A stretch of DNA of 11,792 bases from an uncultured Bacilli bacterium (GCA_947628635.1 CANRAX010000029.1:1-11792), one strand, 5' to 3'. Shown: positions 1 through 6,616, counted from the first letter of the stretch. Notes: generated by a model not told the origin, from the sequence alone. Made by a program: numbers and translations.

Positions 1-390
1 AAATATCTATTGTAATATAATTATTTTTTATATTCCGCTCTTATTTTTAATAATTAAAATTAACATTTCTATATCCCTATTTACTATTAAAATTTAATAT
101 TTTAAATCATACTTAATTAAAGAAAAATTTTTTTATAAATTAAATTATATTTATAACTAAAACTAATTTTAGAGTTATGTTATCCTTATAAATATTTATA
201 TTTAAGATATATATCTATTCTAATACATATAATATACTCCCCCTACTTTCATATAATAAAAAGCAAAGTGCATTTTAAGAAATTTAGATTAAGAACTATC
301 CATCTTTTAAATTAAAAATCGCTTAAAATGCATTTTAATTTTTTTCATTATTTTTTAAATATGAGCCAAACTATTAATAGGAGGTAATTT
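1..390. other. AT-rich gene-free stretch
   Basis: No open frame with a credible ribosome binding site is visible on either strand. The first 235 bases are almost pure A/T. The only non-random structures I see are a C-rich patch at 236-245, which resembles sequence after the DUF1540 gene, and the inverted repeat with T-run at 265-345. TATAAT strings at 228-233 and 252-257 lack a recognisable -35 box. I see no DnaA boxes, tRNA or rRNA. Confidence 0.7.
265..345 (+). ncRNA. Stem-loop plus T-run: possible small RNA or leader
   Basis: Bases 265-279 pair with 322-336 over 15 bp (14 Watson-Crick, one G-U; core TGCATTTTAAG / CTTAAAATGCA). They enclose a 42-nt interior in which 281-286 (AATTTA) can pair with 308-313 (TAAATT). 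Seven Ts follow at 339-345. A TATAAT at 252-257 would place a transcript start near 264, at the foot of the stem. This could be a small RNA of about 80 nt with its own terminator, the terminator of a transcript from outside the window, or an attenuating leader of the DUF1540 gene, whose start lies 45 nt downstream. The pairing is seen; transcription is inference. Confidence 0.4.
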
Positions 391-600
391 ATGTATAATA
401 ATGATAAAATTATGTGTGATGTAGATAGTTGTAATTATAATAATAGCGAAGAGGGGACTTGTAACTTAAAAACTATCAAAGTATCATGTACTTGCAACAA
501 AAAAGATTGTCAAACATCTAAGGAGACAATCTGTCAAAGTTTTGAAAATACTGGAGGTCCTATAACAGACAATGTCTATGAAGTAACTTCAGAAATGTAA
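391..600 (+). CDS. Small Cys-rich DUF1540 domain protein
   Basis: This 69-aa protein carries the DUF1540 pattern: a Cys-x4-Cys pair (C9, C14), an N-x-N stretch and G22, C24, then the signature I29-K-V-S-C33, C35, C40, and a final C48-Q-S-F. The seven cysteines suggest a small metal-binding or disulfide-rich fold. DUF1540 proteins are common in spore-forming and related Firmicutes and have no established role. There is no signal peptide or membrane segment. AGGAGG at 379-384, 6 nt before the ATG, fixes the start. The gene is monocistronic: a strong terminator begins at the stop codon, and the next gene, deoB, is convergent. I could not place a clear promoter; the stem-loop at 265-345 lies just upstream and may influence expression. 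Confidence 0.85.
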   Translation: MYNNDKIMCDVDSCNYNNSEEGTCNLKTIKVSCTCNKKDCQTSKETICQSFENTGGPITDNVYEVTSEM

Positions 601-624
601 GAGGGGAAGTACCCTCTTTTTTTT
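599..624 (+). terminator. Terminator of the DUF1540 gene
   Basis: A 7-bp stem (599-605 with 612-618, AAGAGGG / CCCTCTT) has a GAAGTA hexaloop and runs straight into Ts up to 624. It starts inside the stop codon of the DUF1540 gene. It is a textbook factor-independent terminator. Confidence 0.85.
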
Positions 625-635
625 ATACTTCCCCT
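602..635. other. Alternative hairpin overlapping the terminator
   Basis: AGGGGAAGTA (602-611) is perfectly complementary to TACTTCCCCT (626-635), giving a 10-bp stem around a 14-nt loop. It uses the same bases as the left arm of the 599-618 terminator, so the two folds exclude each other on the plus strand. On the minus strand it is the first hairpin after the deoB stop (639) and may end that transcript, although its T-run is poor. Confidence 0.5.
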
Positions 636-638
636 ACT

Positions 639-1805
639 CTAAATTAACTCATCTAAAATGCTTTGACCAATTTCAGGAGCTTCCACATCAAAATTATCAG
701 CAATTGTTGCTCCTATATTAGCAAAAGTTTCAAAAGGTTTAAGTCTTTTAGGTTCTTTGAAATTACGACTATACATAATTACCGGAACGTTTTCTCTTGT
801 ATGATCATTGCCTCTAAAAGTTGGATCATTACCATGATCAGCAGTTATAATTAATAAATCATCTAACTCCAACTTATTTAAAATAATTGGTATTTCAACA
901 TCCAACTCTTCTATGGCTCTACCATAACCTAAAACATCTCTTCTATGACCATATAATGAGTCAAAATCAGCTAAATTTACCATACATAAACCAGTAAACT
1001 TCTTATCCATAATATCAGTTAGTTTACTTATTGCTTCCATATTACTAGTAGCTTTAATATTTTTATTAATACCTTGACCATCAAAAATATCGTTTATCTT
1101 TCCTATACCAATAACATTATAATTATTTTCCAATAAACTATCTAAAACAGTTCTCTTTGGTGGCTTAATGGCATAATCTTTACGACCACTATTAATCAAT
1201 TTATATTTTCCCGGTGTTCCTGTAAAAGGTCGAGCAATTATTCTTCCAATACGCCAATCTTCTTCTAAAGTTAGAGCTCTAATTTTTTCACAATACTGAT
1301 ACAAAGTACTGATAGGAATACTATCTTCATGTGCCGCAACTTGTAAATCTGAATCAGCAGAAGTATATACAATTAATGAACCATAATTGATTTGCCTTTC
1401 ACCTAGCTCTTGAATTATAGAGTCATCAATACAACACTTATTACCAATAACTTTTCGACCAGTAACTAATTCAATACCATTTAATATTTCATAAACAAAA
1501 CCATTATTAAAAGTTTTAAATGGGATATCATTTTTTATACCAACCATTTCATAATGCCCATTTAAAGTATCTTTTCCAGCATTGATTGGTTTAGCAATCG
1601 TGTAATAAGCTTCAACATTTTCATTATCACTCATATTTATTGTATCTAAAAAACCAATCTTTTTTAAATTAGGAATAAATAAATCCACTTCTTCATTAAT
1701 ATGTTTTAAGGTATTTGCTCCATTATCTTGAAAATTAATTGCATCGAGTGTCTCCCCTACCCCTAATGAATCTAAAACCATTAAAAATATTCTTTTAAAT
1801 TTCAT
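639..1805 (-). CDS. deoB: Phosphopentomutase
   Basis: This cytoplasmic alkaline-phosphatase-superfamily enzyme interconverts ribose/deoxyribose 1-phosphate and 5-phosphate in nucleoside salvage. With the start chosen here it has 388 aa, normal for the family. Visible active-site residues are D12 in the N-terminal DSLGVGE, phospho-acceptor T80 in GKDT, and metal ligands D282, H287 (DFDSLYGHRRD), D323-H324 (TADHGND) and H335 (DHTRE). An in-frame ATG at 1820 overlaps the xerD stop (ATGA), but the ribosome binding site GAGGAG (1813-1818) lies after it and 7 nt before the ATG at 1805. The 1805 start begins MKFKRIFLMVLDS, as family members do. It is co-transcribed with xerD; the same order is known in Bacillus. 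Oddity: the segment after T80 reads LNGHYE, where I remember (T/M)TGHWE as nearly invariant. Confidence 0.95.
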   Translation of the reverse strand: MKFKRIFLMVLDSLGVGETLDAINFQDNGANTLKHINEEVDLFIPNLKKIGFLDTINMSDNENVEAYYTIAKPINAGKDTLNGHYEMVGIKNDIPFKTFNNGFVYEILNGIELVTGRKVIGNKCCIDDSIIQELGERQINYGSLIVYTSADSDLQVAAHEDSIPISTLYQYCEKIRALTLEEDWRIGRIIARPFTGTPGKYKLINSGRKDYAIKPPKRTVLDSLLENNYNVIGIGKINDIFDGQGINKNIKATSNMEAISKLTDIMDKKFTGLCMVNLADFDSLYGHRRDVLGYGRAIEELDVEIPIILNKLELDDLLIITADHGNDPTFRGNDHTRENVPVIMYSRNFKEPKRLKPFETFANIGATIADNFDVEAPEIGQSILDELI

Positions 1806-1812
1806 ATATATT

Positions 1813-1818
1813 CTCCTC
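1813..1818 (-). promoter_or_regulatory. Ribosome binding site deciding the deoB start
   Basis: GAGGAG on the minus strand lies 7 nt upstream of the ATG at 1805 and downstream of the competing ATG at 1820. Its first bases are part of the xerD stop region, so the two genes are translationally coupled. Confidence 0.85.
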
Positions 1819-2704
1819 ATTTATTACTACGTGGGTGATATTTTTTATAATCTTCAACCACTTTAGAATCACTTACTTCAGTATAAATCTTTGTTGTAGA
1901 AATATCAGCGTGTCCTAACATTTCTTGAATACTTCTTAAATCTGCTCCCCTATTTATTAAGTGTGTCGCAAAAGAATGACGTAAAGTATGAGGTGATACA
2001 TCAGTATTCAAACCTTTTTCTTTTAATAGTTTTTTTAATATCTTAAAAAAGCCTTGTCTTGTCATAGCTAATCCATGATTATTCAAAAACAATTTATCAC
2101 AACTTTTTTGTTTTAAAAAACTATTTCTTACCTCTAAATACTTTTGGATATAAATAATAGCATATTCACCTAAAGGAACAATTCTTTCTTTGCTTCCCTT
2201 TCCTAAAATACGTACAAAAGCATTAGTCATATCAATATCATTTATTGTCAAATTGATGAGTTCACTTACTCTTAAACCACACCCATACATCAATTCTAAC
2301 ATAGCTTTATTACGATAGTCAAATGGTGTTTCCAATTTGATATCCAACAATAAATCAACATCTTCAATACTTAAAGTTTTTGGTAAAGCCTTCTTCAATT
2401 TTGGTCTTTCTATAAATTCCGTAACATCTTTATTGACAATTTTTTGTTTTAATAAATACTTATGAAAATTTTTAATAACAGTTAAATTGTGAGCAACAGT
2501 TGTAGTAGCTTCATTACTTCTCTCCTTTAAAAAAGCCACAACATCATCACTATCAATTTTTTCTACTTCTGTAATACTTCTTTCTTTCAAAAAATTAGCA
2601 TAAATAGTCAAATCAGTAGTATAAGCAACTTTTGTCATATCAGCTAAACCTTTTTCAAATATACAGTAATTAATAAAATCAGAAATTGCATCTACAACTT
2701 TCAT
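1817..2704 (-). CDS. xerD: Tyrosine recombinase XerD
   Basis: This 295-aa site-specific recombinase has the usual XerC/XerD length. It resolves chromosome dimers at dif sites near the terminus, together with XerC. An N-terminal SAM-like DNA-binding domain covers about residues 1-90 and the catalytic domain about 105-290. All catalytic residues are present: R145 (GCGLRVSEL), K169 (LGKGSKERIVPLG), H239 and R242 (HTLRHSFATH), H265 (LGHADISTT) and nucleophile Y274 (KIYTEV). I call it XerD rather than XerC because deoB follows directly, as in the Bacillus ripX-drm order; sequence alone cannot fully exclude XerC. No att-like sites, phage genes or cassettes lie nearby, so it is unlikely to be a mobile-element integrase. 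The start is supported by GGTGAT 3 nt upstream of the ATG. Its stop overlaps an ATG (ATGA), coupling it to deoB. Confidence 0.93.
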   Translation of the reverse strand: MKVVDAISDFINYCIFEKGLADMTKVAYTTDLTIYANFLKERSITEVEKIDSDDVVAFLKERSNEATTTVAHNLTVIKNFHKYLLKQKIVNKDVTEFIERPKLKKALPKTLSIEDVDLLLDIKLETPFDYRNKAMLELMYGCGLRVSELINLTINDIDMTNAFVRILGKGSKERIVPLGEYAIIYIQKYLEVRNSFLKQKSCDKLFLNNHGLAMTRQGFFKILKKLLKEKGLNTDVSPHTLRHSFATHLINRGADLRSIQEMLGHADISTTKIYTEVSDSKVVEDYKKYHPRSNK

Positions 2705-2730
2705 AATATCACCACATTTATCATAATAAT

Positions 2731-2759
2731 ATTATAGTATGATTTTTTTTAAATAACAA
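2731..2759 (-). promoter_or_regulatory. Promoter of the xerD-deoB operon
   Basis: The minus strand shows TTGTTA (2759-2754), a 17-bp spacer and a perfect TATAAT (2736-2731). The expected start is near 2724, giving a leader of about 20 nt before the xerD ATG. It has SigA-type geometry. Confidence 0.65.
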
Positions 2760-2762
2760 TAA

Positions 2763-2790
2763 TTGACATCTTTAAAAAATGATTTATAAT
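2763..2790 (+). promoter_or_regulatory. Promoter of the DHH phosphoesterase gene
   Basis: TTGACA (2763-2768), a 16-bp spacer and TATAAT (2785-2790) are both perfect hexamers. The -35 box is only 3 bp from the -35 box of the divergent xerD promoter. The -10 box overlaps an in-frame upstream ATG at 2779, which therefore cannot be the start. Confidence 0.8.
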
Positions 2791-2811
2791 ATTATCTCAA
2801 GAAGGTGTATT

Positions 2812-3858
2812 ATGGGTAACAATTTAGCAGATAATAAGGTTAAAACCCTAAAACAAATTATTGATATGAAAGTCTCTGAGGCAGATAGTATTACGATTGT
2901 TCCTCACATAAGAATGGATTTTGATGCTATTGGCTCAGCACTTGCACTTTACATTTTAATTTTAAGGCAAAAAAAAGAAGTTAATATTTTAATAAATGAT
3001 TCTTTTAATGATCTAGATCAAGGTGTTCAAAAGATTTTAAAAGAAATAAAAATAAAAGGATTAAATATTATAAATTATTCTGAATATAAATCTAAGTATA
3101 ATAATGATACTAACTTATTAATACTTACTGATACTTCACAGCAATCTCTTATCCCAATAGAGGAAAAAATTATAGAAAATAAAATTAATCAAGAAAAAAT
3201 TATCATAATAGATCATCATCCTTATGGAAATACACCAATTAACGTTAAAGATAAGTATAAATATATTTTTACAGAATATTCTAGTACTTGTGAACTAATT
3301 ACCAAAATGTTCTTTTTATCAAGAGTAAAATTCAGTAAGGAAATAGCTACTTATCTTTATGCAGGAATTTGGTTAGATAGTAATCGTCTTACTAAAAAAG
3401 GTGAAATTAATGAAACCCATAAGTGGGCTGGCAGATTAGTTGAAAATGGAGCTGACATAGATAAAGTAAATGACCTATTTATTGAAGATTTAAATAATAA
3501 TGAAAAAATTCAAGAATTACTTGCTAAAAGAATGAAATTATTTACTTATACAGTTGCTTGTTTAGTTGGTGAAGATAATAAAAAATACAGCATTGAAGAT
3601 TTAGCTAAAGTAGCTGACGCTTGCCTAAAGTATAAAATTGATGCCAGTTTCGCTGTTGGTAGCATCGATAATGATACTGTTTCGATTAGTGCCCGTAGCA
3701 AAGGAAATATTAATGCTGGTGAAATTTTAAAAGAATTTAATGGTGGCGGAAATATTTATTCTGCTGGAGCTAAAATAAAAGATACCGTTCCTAGTGAAGT
3801 TGGAAAAAGACTTTTAAAAACACTAAAACCTAATTTTTATATTGATAAAGAAACTTAG
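2812..3858 (+). CDS. Stand-alone DHH/DHHA1 phosphoesterase, GdpP-like
   Basis: This 348-aa soluble protein should be a Mn-dependent phosphodiesterase acting on cyclic di-AMP, pApA or short oligonucleotides (NrnA/Pde2/GdpP group). The DHH domain occupies about residues 25-200, with the metal-binding set H32, D36 and D38 (HIRMDFDAIGSA), D107 (LTDTS), D134-H135-H136 and D189 (GIWLDS). The DHHA1 domain occupies about 230-340. DFDAIG, the SSTCELIT stretch and ENGAD resemble the C-terminal half of GdpP more than NrnA, but the membrane, PAS and GGDEF parts of GdpP are absent. The DHHA1 signature reads GGGN (311-314), where the family usually has GGGH. The ATG at 2812 is chosen because it follows AAGGTG (2802-2807) and an upstream ATG at 2779 lies inside the promoter. 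It is a single-gene transcript divergent from xerD. The exact substrate is uncertain. Confidence 0.85.
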   Translation: MGNNLADNKVKTLKQIIDMKVSEADSITIVPHIRMDFDAIGSALALYILILRQKKEVNILINDSFNDLDQGVQKILKEIKIKGLNIINYSEYKSKYNNDTNLLILTDTSQQSLIPIEEKIIENKINQEKIIIIDHHPYGNTPINVKDKYKYIFTEYSSTCELITKMFFLSRVKFSKEIATYLYAGIWLDSNRLTKKGEINETHKWAGRLVENGADIDKVNDLFIEDLNNNEKIQELLAKRMKLFTYTVACLVGEDNKKYSIEDLAKVADACLKYKIDASFAVGSIDNDTVSISARSKGNINAGEILKEFNGGGNIYSAGAKIKDTVPSEVGKRLLKTLKPNFYIDKET

Positions 3859-3870
3859 TTTTCTTTTTTT
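3847..3870 (+). terminator. Weak terminator between convergent genes
   Basis: AAAGAAA (3847-3853) pairs with TTTCTTT (3860-3866) across the stop codon of the phosphoesterase gene, and more Ts follow to 3870. The stem is entirely A/T except for one G-C pair, so it is weak. The prepilin peptidase gene ends convergently at 3873 and may share it. Confidence 0.45.
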
Positions 3871-3872
3871 AT

Positions 3873-4637
3873 TTATAATTTAAAAAAATCTAATATAACT
3901 TGCGGTGTTAAATGAGTGAAATATATTAAAGTAAGTGCAATTAAGAGAAAAGGCCCAAATGGTACAATTCTTTCTTTATTTTTCATTAAAATAAATAAAG
4001 AAGCTGGTAGAGCCAAGCAACTGCCTAGAAAAATAGAAATAACACCTAAAAATGGATGTAAAATAAGACCAAAAATAAACATCATTTTTATATCACCACC
4101 ACCCATTGACTCTCTTTTAAAAACTTTATTGCCTATTAACATTATTAAATACATAACAAAAAACAAAAATAAACCAGACAAAATTTGTAAAAGTGTTAAT
4201 TTAAAGCCTAAATCTAGAAATTCAAAAATAATAAAATAGACTGTAAAAAAAACAAGCAATTCATCAGGTATAATCAAATAGGTCATATCACTCACAGAAA
4301 TAATTATTAACATAGCTATTATACCTAGTGCAATAAATAAAGAATATGATAATCCAAATGAGTAATATGCTAAAGCAAATAACACACCTGTAAACAACTC
4401 CATATATGTTGACAAAGGACTTATTTTTTGATGACAATAACGACACTTACCTCTTAAAAAAACATACGAAAAAATAGGCACCATATCGCTAAAATTTAAA
4501 TCATGCCCACAACTATCACAATGTGAATGACCTTTTAAGAAAGAAATTTTTTGTGGCAAACGTAATCCTACTACGGTAAAAAATGAGCCAAAGAAAGTTC
4601 CAAAAAGAAAAAAGATAATTAAATATAAACTTTTCAT
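3873..4637 (-). CDS. Prepilin peptidase (type IV leader peptidase, A24)
   Basis: This 254-aa polytopic membrane enzyme cleaves and N-methylates type IV prepilin or pseudopilin leader peptides (PilD/ComC family). The first hydrophobic segment is at residues 4-26. It is followed by the cytosolic N-terminal domain with two zinc-type Cys pairs, C40-x2-C43 and C65-x2-C68, and the conserved YMELFTG (79-84). The aspartyl protease residues are D117 (SVSDMTYLIIPDE) and D182 in the GGGD motif (179-182). The further hydrophobic stretches fit about eight membrane segments in total. Both the methylase and the peptidase halves are intact. The start has an ideal AGGAGGG (4644-4650) 6 nt upstream, which overlaps the stop codon of pilC, so it is the second gene of a tight operon. 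In competent Firmicutes the matching gene is comC; which pathway it serves here is unknown, as no pilin gene is in view. Confidence 0.93.
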   Translation of the reverse strand: MKSLYLIIFFLFGTFFGSFFTVVGLRLPQKISFLKGHSHCDSCGHDLNFSDMVPIFSYVFLRGKCRYCHQKISPLSTYMELFTGVLFALAYYSFGLSYSLFIALGIIAMLIIISVSDMTYLIIPDELLVFFTVYFIIFEFLDLGFKLTLLQILSGLFLFFVMYLIMLIGNKVFKRESMGGGDIKMMFIFGLILHPFLGVISIFLGSCLALPASLFILMKNKERIVPFGPFLLIALTLIYFTHLTPQVILDFFKL

Positions 4638-4648
4638 TAATTACCCTC

Positions 4649-6145
4649 CTATTTAATTTGATCATATATAGCAAACATAGGTTGTATAATTGACATAAGT
4701 ATAATTCCAACGACAACTGCTAAAAAGCAAATTAAAATTGGTTCAACTAAACTTTTCATTTGATCAATAATATTTTTATGAAGCATTTGAAAGTGTGCCG
4801 CAACTTTTTCCATCATATTACCAAGTTGACCAGTCGTTTCACCTGTTACTAACATTTCATATGCAACAACGGGAACCGCCCATTCTCCTTTAAAAGCTGT
4901 TGAAATAGAATCACCTTTTGCCAAATTAGTAAGCGACTTATTTATAATCCCTTTATAGACTTCATTATTAGTTATCTTCGATAAAATAGCCATACTGTCT
5001 GTTATAAAAACACCATGATTTATAAGTGAAGCAAATGTTTTAGTAAAATTAGCAATTTCATTATATATAATAACGTTCTTAATTACTGGTATATGCATCA
5101 GAAATACTTGTACACCTTTTCTAAATTTTTGAACCTTTGTATAAGCAAAATAAAAGCCAAAAATAACTGCCAATATTCCTGCCAATAGAAAATACCAATA
5201 AGACTTTATAAAATCACTTATAGCCAAAATCGTTAATGTTAAAGCTGGCATTTCAGCATTATTTGACTCAAACATAGTAGCAAACTGAGGTACTAAATAT
5301 GTAAGCATAAATATCAAAACAGCAAAAGCTATTGTTAAAACAACTAATGGATATGTCATAGCACTTTTCATTTGCTTTTTTGTTTGATCAATAGTTGTAT
5401 AATAATCAGCCATATCATCCAATATTGTAGGCAAATCACCCGTCATTTCAGCAGTCTTAACCATATTTATTAAAAGTTGCGGATAAGTTTTTTTCTGTCT
5501 TTCCATAGCCGTTGAAAGACTTTCTCCTCTTAAAAGCTCATAAACAAGTTCCGTAAAACTTTTTTTCATTCCGGCTTTACTTGACTGTTTGGCTAAGATT
5601 TTAACTGAATCAGCTAAAGGAATACCTGACTTTACGTATGTAGATAACTGTGTCAATGAAAATGATAAATCGGCTGATTTAATTCGCCCATTTCCACCTA
5701 AATCAATATCATACTTAGATCTTTCTTTAACTTCTAAGACTTGGTAATCTTGAGAAAGCAAAAAATTACGAACATCATCGGCTGACTCAGCATCAAAATT
5801 GCCATTTTCTTTTTTACCAACACCATTAATTATTACATAATGAAATCTTTTTATAGGTCGTTCTATTCTTTTATTAATATCGGCACTTGATGTCATACTA
5901 TTAATCAAATTATTATCATTTGCTACTTGTTGATTTGCGCTAATTCCTTGTGAATTTGCTTGATTTCCGCCATGAAATGCCGTCTGATTATTTACTACGT
6001 TATTGGCAGTTACTCCTTGATTAATTACATTTTGAGGAGTTTGAACAGATTGAGTATTGCTTACAATTTGAGAACTAGTTGATACTTCATTATTTTGAAT
6101 TGGTGCATTAGCCGAAACTGCCTTTGTCTTCTTAAATAAGCCCAT
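4649..6145 (-). CDS. PilC/GspF/ComGB-type inner-membrane platform protein
   Basis: This 498-aa protein is the polytopic platform of type IV pilus, competence pseudopilus or type II secretion machines, linking the assembly ATPase to pilin polymerisation. Residues 100-140 match the N-terminal module of the family (FHYVIINGVGKKENGNFDAES). T2SSF domain 1 spans about 163-285 and domain 2 about 366-488; each contains the GES/GDS...A and TAEMTGDL / VTGETTGQL motifs. Membrane segments lie near 265-287, 315-337 and 468-490. Unusually, residues 8-90 form a Q/N/S/V-rich low-complexity tail, presumably disordered and cytosolic, making the protein longer than the roughly 350-410 aa of most relatives. AGGAGGA (6151-6157) is 5 nt before the start. 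The prepilin peptidase gene follows at once. No GspE/PilB/ComGA ATPase, PilT or pilin is adjacent, so the rest of the machine must be elsewhere. Confidence 0.93.
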   Translation of the reverse strand: MGLFKKTKAVSANAPIQNNEVSTSSQIVSNTQSVQTPQNVINQGVTANNVVNNQTAFHGGNQANSQGISANQQVANDNNLINSMTSSADINKRIERPIKRFHYVIINGVGKKENGNFDAESADDVRNFLLSQDYQVLEVKERSKYDIDLGGNGRIKSADLSFSLTQLSTYVKSGIPLADSVKILAKQSSKAGMKKSFTELVYELLRGESLSTAMERQKKTYPQLLINMVKTAEMTGDLPTILDDMADYYTTIDQTKKQMKSAMTYPLVVLTIAFAVLIFMLTYLVPQFATMFESNNAEMPALTLTILAISDFIKSYWYFLLAGILAVIFGFYFAYTKVQKFRKGVQVFLMHIPVIKNVIIYNEIANFTKTFASLINHGVFITDSMAILSKITNNEVYKGIINKSLTNLAKGDSISTAFKGEWAVPVVAYEMLVTGETTGQLGNMMEKVAAHFQMLHKNIIDQMKSLVEPILICFLAVVVGIILMSIIQPMFAIYDQIK

Positions 6146-6173
6146 AAAACTCCTCCTATCTTAACTATAACTA

Positions 6174-6202
6174 ATTCTACCATAATAATTAGCTTTTTTA
6201 AA
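6174..6202 (-). promoter_or_regulatory. Possible promoter of the pilC-prepilin peptidase operon
   Basis: The minus strand reads TTTAAA (6202-6197), a 17-bp spacer and TAGAAT (6179-6174), giving a leader of about 20 nt. The -10 box is good, but the -35 box matches only four of six positions. An overlapping TATTAT a few bases upstream is an alternative. Confidence 0.35.
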
Positions 6203-6259
6203 TACTTTAATTTAACTTTTTTAAAGACTTTTACATACATTATTATAAAGAGGTGTTAT

Positions 6260-6577
6260 ATGTATCCTTATGGTAATCCAGGCCTTTTTGCTAGGGGCCT
6301 TCGCTTAACGCGAGGCATAAATTGGGGAAGTCTGCTTGATGGTACGCAAAAAACTTTAGGAGTTATTAATCAAGCCATACCTATTGTTTATCAAGTAAAA
6401 CCAATTATAAATAATGCCAAAACAATGCTTAGAATAGTTTCACAAATGGCAACTTCAGATAACACTCCCACTAATACAGTAAGAAACAATGCTGTAAATA
6501 ACCAATTAAATTCTACGCTACAAACAAATCAAAATATAAAGCCAATAAATACTAATCAACCAATTTTCTATATTTAA
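6260..6577 (+). CDS. VrrA/YqfQ-like protein
   Basis: This small basic protein of 105 aa opens with a Y/P/G-rich segment (MYPYGNPG). A conserved-looking core follows at about residues 20-65: INWGSLLDGTQKTLGVINQA, then a Pro-containing helix and NNAKTMLRI. The tail (68-105) is N/T/Q-rich. The core resembles the YqfQ (VrrA) family of Firmicutes, which in Bacillus carries variable repeats and has no assigned function. No signal peptide is evident, although the middle is moderately hydrophobic. AAGAGGTG (6248-6255) precedes the ATG. The gene stands alone, divergent from pilC and convergent with tgt, and ends in a shared terminator. The plus-strand promoter is not clear. The family call rests on remembered similarity and is moderately secure; the gene itself is well supported by its ribosome binding site and terminator. 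Confidence 0.7.
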   Translation: MYPYGNPGLFARGLRLTRGINWGSLLDGTQKTLGVINQAIPIVYQVKPIINNAKTMLRIVSQMATSDNTPTNTVRNNAVNNQLNSTLQTNQNIKPINTNQPIFYI

Positions 6578-6616
6578 AAAATAGTGTTAAGAATTATCTC
6601 CAACACTATTTTTATT
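6576..6616. terminator. Bidirectional terminator between the YqfQ-like gene and tgt
   Basis: A 12-bp stem (6577-6588 with 6602-6613, core AATAGTGTT / AACACTATT) surrounds a 13-nt loop. It has a T-run on the right for the plus strand and an A-run on the left that becomes a T-run for the minus strand. The tgt stop codon (6587-6589) and its last codons lie inside the hairpin. Confidence 0.8.

Noticed and set aside
361..387. Eight-codon upstream frame whose stop overlaps the DUF1540 ribosome binding site
   Set aside because: It has no ribosome binding site of its own and sits in AT-rich DNA where such frames arise by chance; regulation by it cannot be supported.
1..390. Replication origin or CRISPR array in the AT-rich left end
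   Set aside because: I found no DnaA boxes, no regularly spaced repeats and no origin-type genes; AT-richness alone is not evidence.
663..854. 63-codon open frame on the plus strand
   Set aside because: It lies wholly inside deoB on the opposite strand, has no ribosome binding site, and its protein has no plausible composition; it is a shadow of a real gene.
1805..1820. deoB start at the ATG at 1820
   Set aside because: The GAGGAG ribosome binding site lies downstream of that ATG and serves the ATG at 1805, which also gives the family's usual N-terminus.
1817..2704. Possibility that the tyrosine recombinase belongs to an integrated element
   Set aside because: Length, catalytic motifs and coupling to deoB fit the chromosomal XerD; no att repeats, excisionase or phage genes are nearby.
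3916..4239. 107-codon open frame on the plus strand
   Set aside because: It is antisense to the prepilin peptidase gene, which has intact catalytic motifs and an ideal start; the frame is a by-product of AT-rich antisense sequence.
4516..4716. 66-codon minus-strand frame across the pilC/prepilin peptidase junction
   Set aside because: It overlaps two well-supported genes in another frame and lacks its own start signal.
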